NCBI GenBank assembly: GCA_023253295.1
Contig: JALRGZ010000082.1
Span: 1 to 9,598, forward strand
Source of the DNA: Flavobacterium sp.
Lineage (GTDB): Bacteria > Bacteroidota > Bacteroidia > Flavobacteriales > Flavobacteriaceae
Length of the DNA stretch: 9,598 bases
Direction of reading: 5' to 3'
A model generated the notes under the pieces. That model was not told where the DNA came from and did no database searches. It saw nothing but the letters and a program-made list of their open reading frames with translations. The position numbers were made by a program, and so were the translations under genes. This document shows positions 1 to 5,562 of the stretch, piece after piece. Numbering within the stretch: the stretch's first letter is position 1; each line of letters opens with the position of its first letter.

Positions 1-135
1 CCAAAATTTACAATTCCCGATCAAAAAAATCTTATAGTGGAAATGATTGAAAAGTCAGGCGGGAGGCATCTTCAGCTGCTATTAAGAAACAGTAAGACAG
101 ATAAAGTATTTCCAATCCCTGCATTCAGCAACTAG
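1..135 (+). CDS. 3' end of an unrecognised island gene (partial)
   Basis: Frame 1 is open from the left edge to a TAG at 133-135, giving the last 44 residues of a protein that begins outside the window. The fragment ends in KVFPIPAFSN and contains the stretch EMIEKSGGRHLQLLLRNSK, which is basic and mixed in character with no motif I recognise. The codon choice (CTG, CAG, GGC) matches the downstream island genes and not the AT-rich mnmE side. It lies on the same strand, 32 bp ahead of the next start, so it is probably the preceding member of the same gene string. The stretch is short, so I rate its coding status as likely but not certain, and I assign no function. Confidence 0.55.
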   Translation, partial: PKFTIPDQKNLIVEMIEKSGGRHLQLLLRNSKTDKVFPIPAFSN

Positions 136-167
136 AGGGAAACAGACATACGCAGAACAATATTATC

Positions 168-1301
168 ATGATAATAAACATCAGCGATTATAAACTGCTG
201 CTGGACCTGGCAGTATCGATGGAAGGTGATGGATATAAGCATGTGGTTTATCCCATTGAAGAAATATCAGATGCCCATACTCTTGCCTTTTTTAAAACTT
301 CATGGGAAGCAGTCGAACACTGCTTTGAGATGTCAAATGATGCAGACTTTTACAAAAGTCTTTCTATAAATTCATTTATAAATGATTTAAAGACAGTTGA
401 ACATACCGGAATTGATACTACAGAGAACGAAGCGTTCGATCTGCTCGGGCTTGCCCGAAGTTACAGGGACAGGGCAGTATTTCAAGATATTAACTTAGAA
501 CAAAATATTATGAACGAGAAAAATTTTGATTACCTGAAAGACCAGGTTATGTATACCGGCTTCGGTGAAGCACTGGAAGGGGAACTGAGACAAAATATGG
601 AGCAGCAAAAAACAGAATTTAAACTGCAGCATGATGCATTTTATGGAGAATGCAGAGTAGGTGCAGAGCTGAACTTCCGAAAATCGGAGCAGTCCGACCT
701 GTATTTTTTTAACTCCTACAAGGTAAACCTGCAGAAAGAAGGAAGCGAGGAATCGCTTGAACAGACTTTCTACATTAACAAAGGGAATAATATTACCCTG
801 AAAGAAGCCTACAATCTTATGGAAGGAAGATCTGTTAACAAAGACCTCACCAACAGGGAAGGAGAAACCTATAACGCATGGGTTCAGCTTGATTTTAAAA
901 ATACCGATACCCGTGGGAATTTTATGCTGAACCACTACCATGAGAATTATGGTTTTGATCTGGAAGCTGCGCTTTCAAAGCACCCTATTAAAGAACTCAG
1001 CACCCCAAAATATAAAGACGACCTTATTAACTCGCTGAAAAAAGGAAATATCCAGTCAGCAACTTTTATCAAAGACGGGACTGAAACCAAACAGTTCGTG
1101 GAAGCTAATCCGCAGTTTAAAACTGTTACGGTTTATGATTCGAATTTAAAACGCCTGGATGCAAGACAGGACAAGAAAGAGAGTGAATCAGAAAAAACAT
1201 CAAACAACCAGTCTAAATCTGCCAGGCATAATGAAAATGATGAAAAAGAAAATCAGTCTGAAAAAAAAAGCAGCAATCGCCGTAAGGCACAATCAATGTA
1301 A
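168..1301 (+). CDS. Bacteroidota island-associated protein of unknown function, 377 aa
   Basis: The product is predicted soluble, with no signal peptide or membrane segment. Residues 115-332 read like a family often met in Bacteroidota mobile elements (my recollection: proteins starting MN-x-NFDYLKD, with a conserved EGRSVNKDLTNREGE..NAWVQLDF block and an EANPQFKTVTVYDSN block). Here these landmarks fall at about 115-125, 219-243 and 312-326. The latter blocks also resemble the repeat unit of DUF3945-type proteins, but I cannot confirm membership. The core family start corresponds to Met115 (codon at 510), so residues 1-110 look like an added N-terminal module containing the stretch FFKTSWEAVEHCFEMSNDAD. 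Residues 334-377 are a low-complexity Glu/Lys/Ser/Asn tail, probably disordered. The ATG at 168 is used because the frame is open and coding-like throughout. The next gene starts 2 bp after the stop, suggesting translational coupling. The biochemical role is unknown. Confidence 0.8.
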   Translation: MIINISDYKLLLDLAVSMEGDGYKHVVYPIEEISDAHTLAFFKTSWEAVEHCFEMSNDADFYKSLSINSFINDLKTVEHTGIDTTENEAFDLLGLARSYRDRAVFQDINLEQNIMNEKNFDYLKDQVMYTGFGEALEGELRQNMEQQKTEFKLQHDAFYGECRVGAELNFRKSEQSDLYFFNSYKVNLQKEGSEESLEQTFYINKGNNITLKEAYNLMEGRSVNKDLTNREGETYNAWVQLDFKNTDTRGNFMLNHYHENYGFDLEAALSKHPIKELSTPKYKDDLINSLKKGNIQSATFIKDGTETKQFVEANPQFKTVTVYDSNLKRLDARQDKKESESEKTSNNQSKSARHNENDEKENQSEKKSSNRRKAQSM

Positions 1302-1303
1302 AA

Positions 1304-1591
1304 ATGAAGTACACAAAGCCCTTATCCAAATTTTTTGAGCTGATCAGAAACGACTACAGGATCAGCAGCACGCATATCGGAATATATGCTGCGCTGCTTT
1401 ACTTTAGCGAGGATAAGGGTTATTCAAATCCTGTAGAAGCTTTTAGTACTGAGGTAATGAACACAGACAAAATATCGGCGCACAAAACATACAGGAAATG
1501 CCTAAAGGAAATGACAGAATATGGTTACCTGCGCTATGTACCGTCATTCAAAAAGAACCAGCCCAGCAAGATATACTTTAATGATCCCTAA
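1304..1591 (+). CDS. small winged-helix-like protein, 95 aa
   Basis: The protein has the size and pattern of a single winged helix-turn-helix domain. An N-terminal helix (about residues 6-18, SKFFELIRNDYR) leads to a stretch resembling DnaD/replication-initiator or MarR-like winged helices: THIGIYAALLYF (23-34), a candidate recognition region KISAHKTYRKCLKEMTEYGYL (56-76), and a terminal wing ending PSKIYFNDP. The segment EMTEYGYLRYVPS is the helix-to-wing turn typical of such folds. It follows the upstream gene by only 2 bp (stop at 1299-1301, ATG at 1304) and precedes the next ATG by 9 bp, so the three probably form one transcription unit. A role in element replication or regulation is inferred only from fold resemblance and island context. 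No catalytic motif is seen. Confidence 0.75.
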   Translation: MKYTKPLSKFFELIRNDYRISSTHIGIYAALLYFSEDKGYSNPVEAFSTEVMNTDKISAHKTYRKCLKEMTEYGYLRYVPSFKKNQPSKIYFNDP

Positions 1592-1600
1592 AACAGCCGT

Positions 1601-1963
1601 ATGGAACCATTTACATTTGAGGAGCTGCCAATGGCAGTCACAAAGCTGTTTGAAAGAATCAAGAAAATCGAAAAGCTTCTTAAAGCCACAATTAAAGTAA
1701 GTCGGGAAAAGGACGATTTTATGGATATCGAAGAAGCTGCAAAATATCTGCGGCTTTCACCAGCAACGATTTACAGCAAGGTCTCACGACATGAGCTGCC
1801 TGCTAACAAACAGGGTAAAAGGTTATATTTCAGCAGGAAAGAATTGAAATTATGGATTCTGCAGGGCAAAGCGAAAAGTATTTCAGACTATAGTGCTAAT
1901 GCTGAAAAATATTTAAGAGAAAATAAATTAGAAAGCTTAAAAGGGAAAGCTGCCAGTAAGTAA
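1601..1963 (+). CDS. excisionase-type helix-turn-helix protein, 120 aa
   Basis: Residues 40-88 form a classic MerR/excisionase-fold domain (HTH_17 type): FMDIEEAAKYLRLSPATIYSKV is the helix-turn-helix, HELPANKQGKRLYFSRKEL the wing, and LKLWIL the closing helix. Residues 1-32 (LPMAVTKLFERIKKIEKLLKA) are an amphipathic helix of the kind often found in front of this domain in Bacteroidota proteins, likely for dimerisation. The 32-residue C-terminal tail is charged. The start at 1601 is preferred over Met11 because the FxxLPxAV segment belongs to the typical N-terminus. The protein probably binds DNA as a regulator or recombination directionality factor of the island, although it is encoded apart from the integrase and convergent to it. 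It is the last gene of its unit: its stop codon lies inside the loop of the terminator hairpin at 1947-1980. Confidence 0.85.
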   Translation: MEPFTFEELPMAVTKLFERIKKIEKLLKATIKVSREKDDFMDIEEAAKYLRLSPATIYSKVSRHELPANKQGKRLYFSRKELKLWILQGKAKSISDYSANAEKYLRENKLESLKGKAASK

Positions 1964-1980
1964 TGGCAGCTTCTTTTGTT
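1947..1980 (+). terminator. intrinsic terminator of the 168-1963 gene unit
   Basis: A perfect 9-bp stem (AAGCTGCCA at 1947-1955 with TGGCAGCTT at 1964-1972) encloses an 8-nt loop and is followed by CTTTTGTT. The TAA stop of the upstream gene (1961-1963) is in the loop, so the left arm is coding. The stem is GC-rich for this region. It separates the plus-strand genes from the convergent integrase, which ends at 2019. Because the stem is symmetric it might also slow transcripts coming from the integrase, but the minus-strand U-tract is weak. Confidence 0.8.
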
Positions 1981-2018
1981 TAATCCGATTAGTGGTTTTG
2001 CTTATCCAGTCTTTATTT

Positions 2019-3173
2019 TTACCTAAGTTTTATACGGTGGGTACTTTCCCGTTTTGTTTTGTCTATCACTTTAGCGTAAACCTGAGTTGTCCTGACGTTC
2101 TTATGCCCCAGGAGTTTGGAGACCGTAAAGATATCCGTTCCAGAATTTAACTGCAGGGTTGCATATGTATGCCTAAAACAATGGAATGTAATATGTTTGG
2201 TAATTCCGGCTGCGGCAACCCAAATTGGCACAAAGCGGTCAATATCCCACTTTTTAAGTCCGTCGAACACTTTAGTCCCTGCTTTTTTTCGTTCGCCCAG
2301 GATCTCAAAGGCATGTTCAGAAATAGGCAGCGTCTCTTGTCCTGCAGTCTTTTGCTGCTTAAACCTGATGAATGGGCCGTCATACTGAGAATACTCTATT
2401 TCTGACCATTCCAGCTTCTCAATATCTGAATAACGAAGCCCTGTAAGGATAGAAAACAGCGCGGCCTCTTTAACGATGGGTTTTGGACAGTCGGTATCGA
2501 ACAAAAGCTGCGCCTCTTCCAGATATAGAAAATTTCTCTGGACATCTTCTTCTTTTATATACTCTACTGCTGCATTCAAATCCTGCTGCAGGAAGCCTTC
2601 CTTGTAGGCTTGTTTTAGGGCTGCCTTTAGTTTATTAAAGTAAGAATGGGCAGAATTTACAGAAAGCTTTTTATCAGGATTGCGCCTGCTTTTTGCCTGA
2701 AGCATATAATCACGGAAGCCCTCGATCAATGATGGTGTCAGTTCAGAGAAGGTGAGACTGTCCGTTTGGATAAAATCCTTAAAATATCCTATGGCATAGT
2801 CCCATATATCATAATTAATACCAATCCTCTTTTTACCCTGCGTTTGAAAATAATCCAGAAAAGATATCTCACCGATCTCTTTTAAACGGAGCAGTCCTTT
2901 TTCAAACTCGGTATAGATATCATCCTTTAGTAGTTCCGTCTGTCTTCTGATCTGTATCATTTTGGCAGTGTTGAGGTTTTCCTCATTCGCCATTTTATCA
3001 AATGCATTAGAAGGACGTGCTATCAGGTACAGCTTCAGAAATTCTCGTCTTGAAAACTCATTGGCAGCACTGTCATAGATAGGAGGGTAGTAGTCAAGAT
3101 ATAAAGATAATTTCTTTCCGCCCGCTATAGCTTTCTTACGAAGGGTTACTTTTATTTTCGTACTCTTTCTCAT
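2019..3173 (-). CDS. tyrosine recombinase / island integrase, 384 aa
   Basis: This is a complete site-specific tyrosine recombinase of Bacteroidota type. An N-terminal arm-binding-like region (about 1-100) begins KIKVTLRKKAIAGGKKLSLYLDY. It is followed by a SAM-like core-binding domain (about 104-205) and the catalytic domain (about 215-375). The full catalytic set is visible: Arg247 in TGLRYSD, Lys275 in QQKTAGQ, His331 and Arg334 in HCFRH, His357 in LLGHKNV, and the nucleophile Tyr366 in TQVYAK. No residue is missing and the length is normal, so it is probably active. It should catalyse integration and excision of the surrounding element. Its start overlaps the stop of the upstream double-HTH gene by 4 bp (ATGA), implying a co-translated pair. 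Its codon use is that of the island and not of mnmE. Its position within 1.9 kb of the mnmE 3' end fits integration there. Confidence 0.95.
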   Translation of the reverse strand: MRKSTKIKVTLRKKAIAGGKKLSLYLDYYPPIYDSAANEFSRREFLKLYLIARPSNAFDKMANEENLNTAKMIQIRRQTELLKDDIYTEFEKGLLRLKEIGEISFLDYFQTQGKKRIGINYDIWDYAIGYFKDFIQTDSLTFSELTPSLIEGFRDYMLQAKSRRNPDKKLSVNSAHSYFNKLKAALKQAYKEGFLQQDLNAAVEYIKEEDVQRNFLYLEEAQLLFDTDCPKPIVKEAALFSILTGLRYSDIEKLEWSEIEYSQYDGPFIRFKQQKTAGQETLPISEHAFEILGERKKAGTKVFDGLKKWDIDRFVPIWVAAAGITKHITFHCFRHTYATLQLNSGTDIFTVSKLLGHKNVRTTQVYAKVIDKTKRESTHRIKLR

Positions 3174-3724
3174 ATAATCTGCCTCATTAGTAACTTTTCA
3201 ATATCTGCTTTAAGTACATAGGTGTACTTTCCTTTAGAGAACCGGGCGATCTGCTCCCTTCGTATAAGGTTATATAAAGCCCCGTTTGAAATGCCGAATT
3301 TCTCCTGCATTTCATTTATGCTGTAACAGTCACTGAGTTCCGGTATCCTGTTCTCAGGGATTATTATGTCGGGAAACTCGAAGTAGCTGTTTACATCTGC
3401 TCTTTTTAAAATGGTGCGGCGGCCAAGCTTTTTGATGCCAAGTTCGCCCCGGTTGATAATTCGGTACAGGGTCCTGCGGCTGACACCAAGAAGTTTTGAA
3501 GCGTCGTCAATGCTTAAAAAATCCTTGGCCGTTATGCTGGGGTCAAATCCCTCCAGCGTGGTTTTGGTCTGCTGGTTACTGGCATTTATTTTAGCCTGTT
3601 TCTGGCGGGCTTTATATCCCTTACTGCTGCATGTAAGGTTACAGAACCGTGTCTTAGTTGTTTTCGCCGTAAAGACCTTTTTGCAGTATTCACATACCCT
3701 TTCAACCTGAATATTTGAGCTCAT
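3170..3724 (-). CDS. Cys-cluster protein with two helix-turn-helix domains, 184 aa (likely integrase partner)
   Basis: I start this gene at the ATG at 3724. The frame stays open up to 3862, but that extension is encoded by a 10-bp non-coding repeat array. From 3724 the protein has Cys11, Cys14, Cys28 and Cys32 (CEYC...FCNLTC), a small zinc-ribbon-like cluster, then a basic linker. Two MerR/excisionase-fold HTH domains follow: residues 69-115 (FLSIDDASKLLGVSRRTLYRII, wing to RADVNSYFE) and 133-178 (CYSINEMQEKFGISNGALYNLI, wing to KADIEKLL). The tandem HTH arrangement suggests binding to paired or repeated DNA sites. The gene overlaps the integrase by 4 bp and sits next to the repeat array, so a role as excisionase, recombination directionality factor or autoregulator is inferred. 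The family-level HTH call is firm; the specific job is not. Confidence 0.88.
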   Translation of the reverse strand: MSSNIQVERVCEYCKKVFTAKTTKTRFCNLTCSSKGYKARQKQAKINASNQQTKTTLEGFDPSITAKDFLSIDDASKLLGVSRRTLYRIINRGELGIKKLGRRTILKRADVNSYFEFPDIIIPENRIPELSDCYSINEMQEKFGISNGALYNLIRREQIARFSKGKYTYVLKADIEKLLMRQII

Positions 3725-3742
3725 TTTGCGTAAATAATTAAT

Positions 3743-3815
3743 CGTGTCACAATGTGTCCCACTGTGTCCTGATGTGCCTCCATGTGCCAAAGTGTGCCAT
3801 AATTTGGCCTGACAC
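3743..3815. repeat. phased 10-bp TGTGYC repeat array with flanking inverted GTGTCA
   Basis: Six copies of TGTGYC lie at exactly 10-bp spacing, starting at 3743 (CGTGTC, one mismatch), 3753, 3763 (TGTGTC), 3773, 3783 and 3793 (TGTGCC). A degenerate seventh register follows at 3803. The array is bracketed by GTGTCA at 3744-3749 and its reverse complement TGACAC at 3810-3815. The spacing is close to one helical turn, so all motifs would face the same side of the DNA. It lies 19-91 bp upstream of the double-HTH gene start (on that gene's strand the unit reads GRCACA). It is probably a protein-binding array: integrase arm-type sites, an excisionase site or an autoregulatory operator. Which of these applies is inference. 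Confidence 0.8.
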
Positions 3816-3862
3816 TTGTACCTTACTGTTAAAATTATTTTCGAGGTACAATGGAGGTACAA
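3816..3862. repeat. GAGGTACAA direct repeats plus an inverted copy
   Basis: GAGGTACAA occurs at 3843-3851 and again at 3854-3862, an 11-bp repeat distance. The nearly exact inverted form TTGTACCTT lies at 3816-3824 (8 of 9 to the reverse complement). Three half-sites adjoining the TGTGYC array suggest a second binding motif for a recombination protein. They are real in sequence; their function is inferred from position between the integrase operon and the presumed attachment site. Confidence 0.6.
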
Positions 3863-3904
3863 ATAAGAACAAAGTTGCGCAAATAAAACGAAAGTTTTGG
3901 GTAT

Positions 3905-3939
3905 AAAAAAATCACTACTTTGTTGATATGTAGTGATTT
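3905..3939 (-). terminator. intrinsic terminator downstream of mnmE
   Basis: A perfect 10-bp stem (AAATCACTAC at 3909-3918 with GTAGTGATTT at 3930-3939) and an 11-nt loop are followed, on the minus strand, by a run of T formed by the seven A at 3905-3911, partly inside the stem. It lies 42 bp past the mnmE stop and would end mnmE transcripts before the island operon. If the island junction is at 3981-3998, this hairpin belongs to the island; if the hairpin is native to mnmE, the junction must lie further left. Confidence 0.7.
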
Positions 3940-3970
3940 AACGTATTTTTTAGAACGATGTTTTGTGTTG

Positions 3971-3998
3971 TTTTGTGCCCTTATTTACCAATACAAAA
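3971..3998. other. presumed attachment site at the 3' end of mnmE
   Basis: Positions 3981-3998 encode the final Phe-Cys-Ile-Gly-Lys-stop of mnmE. This is the same six-codon stretch that Salmonella genomic island 1 uses as attB in its host (established knowledge; 15 of 18 bases agree with the SGI1 site as I remember it). Just outside the gene, 3971-3976 TTTTGT pairs as an inverted repeat with 3993-3998 ACAAAA, giving a 28-bp region compatible with two 11-bp arms and a 6-bp crossover spacer. An integrase, a repeat-rich region and foreign codon use all lie on the outer side. The partner att copy is not in this window, so the exact crossover cannot be fixed. Confidence 0.55.
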
Positions 3999-5414
3999 AT
4001 TAGCAAAAATATTTCCCAGCAATTCATCATTTGTAACCTGACCTGTGATGAGCCCAAATTGGTATAAGGCTTCTCGGATGTCCAATGCCATTAAGTCGCT
4101 TGAAAGGTTGCTTTCAAGACCATATTTTACTTTCGAAATTTCGTCTAAGGCTTTCAATAAAGAATCATAATGTCTGGTGTTAGTGACTATTGTTTCGTTA
4201 TTGCGTAATGCACCTGTGTTAACAAATGAAAGTAGTTGATTTTTTAAATCTTCTACGCCTTCTTTGTTTTTGGCAGAAATAAAAATAGTTGAGAGTTGAC
4301 GGTTAACAACAGATAGTTCTTGCTGATATTTTTCTAATTTGGAATTGATTTTAGTGAAAACTTCTTGTGGAATAATATCTTTTTTATTCACAATCACTAT
4401 CAGAGCTTTTTGAGGATATTGGTTTTGTATTTTTCCGATTTCGTTGATAAAACTATCCAGTGAACTGTTAGCTGTAAACTGAGAACCGTCAACTAAAAAT
4501 AACACTACTTGTGCCTGTTCGATTTTTTCAAAGGTTTTCTTGATTCCAATGCTTTCCACTACATCTTTGGTTTCACGAATACCTGCGGTATCAATAAAAC
4601 GGAAACCAATTCCGCCAATGGTTAATTCGTCCTCAATAGTATCACGAGTGGTTCCGGCAATGTCCGAAACAATGGCGCGTTCTTCGTTTAATAAAGCATT
4701 CAAAAGAGTTGATTTCCCTACGTTGGGTTCACCAACAATAGCAACCGGAATTCCGTTTTTAATCACGTTTCCAACGGCAAATGAATCTACCAATCGTTTT
4801 AAAACAAACTCAATTCGGTTTAATAATTCGTGAAACTGGCTTCTGTCTGCAAATTCTACATCTTCTTCAGCAAAGTCTAATTCCAATTCGATTAAAGAAG
4901 CAAAATTTAATAACTCTTCTCTCAGTTTGGCAATTTCATTCGAAAATCCACCACGCATTTGCTGCATTGCAATTTGGTGAGAAGCTTCATTGTCGGACGA
5001 AATCAAATCGGCAACGGCTTCGGCTTGTGATAAGTCTAATTTTCCATTTAAAAATGCACGAAGTGTAAATTCCCCTGCATCGGCCATACGACAGCCTTTT
5101 CTCAGTAATAACTGAATAATTTGTTGCTGAATATAAGTGGAACCGTGACAAGATATTTCGACTGTATTTTCACCTGTGTACGAATTAGGTCCTTTGAAAA
5201 CAGAAACCAATACCTGATCTAAAGTTTTTGCACCATCCACAATATGGCCTAAATGAAGGGTGTGTGATTTTTGTGTTGTTAAATCTTTGTTTTTAATAGA
5301 TTTAAAAACCGAGTTGGCGATACTTATGGCATCATGTCCTGAAACCCGAATGATGGCTATAGCTCCTGTTCCGGAAGCGGTAGCTAGTGCTACTATAGAA
5401 TCGTTGTTAAGCAT
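3981..5414 (-). CDS. mnmE: tRNA uridine-5-carboxymethylaminomethyl modification GTPase MnmE, 477 aa
   Basis: MnmE (TrmE/ThdF) works with MnmG to install the cmnm5 modification at wobble U34 of certain tRNAs. Its N-terminal folate-binding dimerisation domain occupies about 1-117, with GEFTLRAFLNGKLDL near 114. A helical domain is split around the inserted GTPase domain. The G motifs are all present: G1 GEPNVGKS at 228-235, the switch GTTRD near 254, G3 DTAG at 275-278 and G4 NKKD at 343-346. The protein ends in the hallmark FCIGK with the conserved cysteine. The ATG at 5414 gives the family start MLNNDSIVALATA; an upstream in-frame TTG at 5435 lies within the -7 promoter box and is rejected. 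Codon use is AT-rich, host-like. The intact C-terminus means the neighbouring island left the gene complete. Confidence 0.97.
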   Translation of the reverse strand: MLNNDSIVALATASGTGAIAIIRVSGHDAISIANSVFKSIKNKDLTTQKSHTLHLGHIVDGAKTLDQVLVSVFKGPNSYTGENTVEISCHGSTYIQQQIIQLLLRKGCRMADAGEFTLRAFLNGKLDLSQAEAVADLISSDNEASHQIAMQQMRGGFSNEIAKLREELLNFASLIELELDFAEEDVEFADRSQFHELLNRIEFVLKRLVDSFAVGNVIKNGIPVAIVGEPNVGKSTLLNALLNEERAIVSDIAGTTRDTIEDELTIGGIGFRFIDTAGIRETKDVVESIGIKKTFEKIEQAQVVLFLVDGSQFTANSSLDSFINEIGKIQNQYPQKALIVIVNKKDIIPQEVFTKINSKLEKYQQELSVVNRQLSTIFISAKNKEGVEDLKNQLLSFVNTGALRNNETIVTNTRHYDSLLKALDEISKVKYGLESNLSSDLMALDIREALYQFGLITGQVTNDELLGNIFANFCIGK

Positions 5415-5432
5415 TTTTTTCTGAATTGGTTG

Positions 5433-5440
5433 CAAAGGTA
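5433..5440 (-). promoter_or_regulatory. Bacteroidota -7 box for mnmE
   Basis: The minus strand reads TACCTTTG, an exact match to the TAnnTTTG -7 element of the Bacteroidota primary sigma factor. It lies 18 bp ahead of the ATG at 5414, so the leader would be about a dozen bases. No convincing TTTG -33 element is seen at the usual distance, so strength is uncertain. Confidence 0.6.
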
Positions 5441-5490
5441 CTAAATCTACGGAAGTATTACTTAGCCTTGAAATATAAAAGTAGTATTTA

Positions 5491-5522
5491 TTGGGAATTA
5501 AGGCGTTAAAATTGTAACTTTA
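5491..5522 (+). promoter_or_regulatory. possible promoter of the universal stress gene
   Basis: TTG at 5491-5493 and TAACTTTA at 5515-5522 (7 of 8 to TAnnTTTG) are separated by 21 bp, within the spacing described for Flavobacterium promoters. The leader to the ATG at 5563 would be about 30 bases. It is divergent from the mnmE promoter within the same intergenic region. Confidence 0.4.
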
Positions 5523-5562
5523 TTCAGTGTTTTTGATGTTTAATTTTTTATATCTGATTTCA

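Noticed and set aside
495..941. 148-residue minus-strand reading frame
   Set aside because: It lies wholly inside the opposite-strand 377-residue gene, which has the coding-like composition; the minus frame reads as a hydrophobic shadow with no motif.
2116..2405. Plus- and minus-strand reading frames of 78-90 residues within the integrase gene
   Set aside because: They overlap the conserved catalytic region of the recombinase in other frames and resemble nothing.
3411..3710. 99-residue plus-strand frame opposite the double-HTH gene
   Set aside because: It is antisense to well-defined HTH motifs; no recognisable protein features.
3743..3815. CRISPR-like array
   Set aside because: Units are only 10 bp with 4-bp variable parts and no cas genes are near; this is a binding-site type repeat.
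3725..3862. 46-residue N-terminal extension of the double-HTH gene, open in frame to an ATG at 3862
   Set aside because: The stretch is encoded by the 10-bp repeat array and GAGGTACAA repeats, gives a Gly/His/Thr-rich sequence unlike the rest, and a good start exists at 3724 just before the Cys cluster.
3885..3898. AAAAC-GAAA-GTTTT mini hairpin and the nearby TTGCGCAA palindrome (3875-3882)
   Set aside because: Too short and AT-rich to separate from chance, although they sit in the candidate recombination region.
3981..3998. A tRNA gene end as the integration target
   Set aside because: No tRNA-like sequence is present here; the bases are the mnmE coding end.
4540..5068. Two plus-strand frames opposite mnmE
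   Set aside because: mnmE is unambiguous over this interval, so these are shadow frames.
5415..5435. Upstream TTG start for mnmE
   Set aside because: It would place the start codon inside the TACCTTTG promoter box and add residues not in the family; ATG at 5414 fits better.
5527..5562. GTG start adding 12 hydrophobic residues to the universal stress protein
   Set aside because: The family starts at MKRILFPTDFS; the extra stretch is untranslated leader and no membrane anchor is expected.
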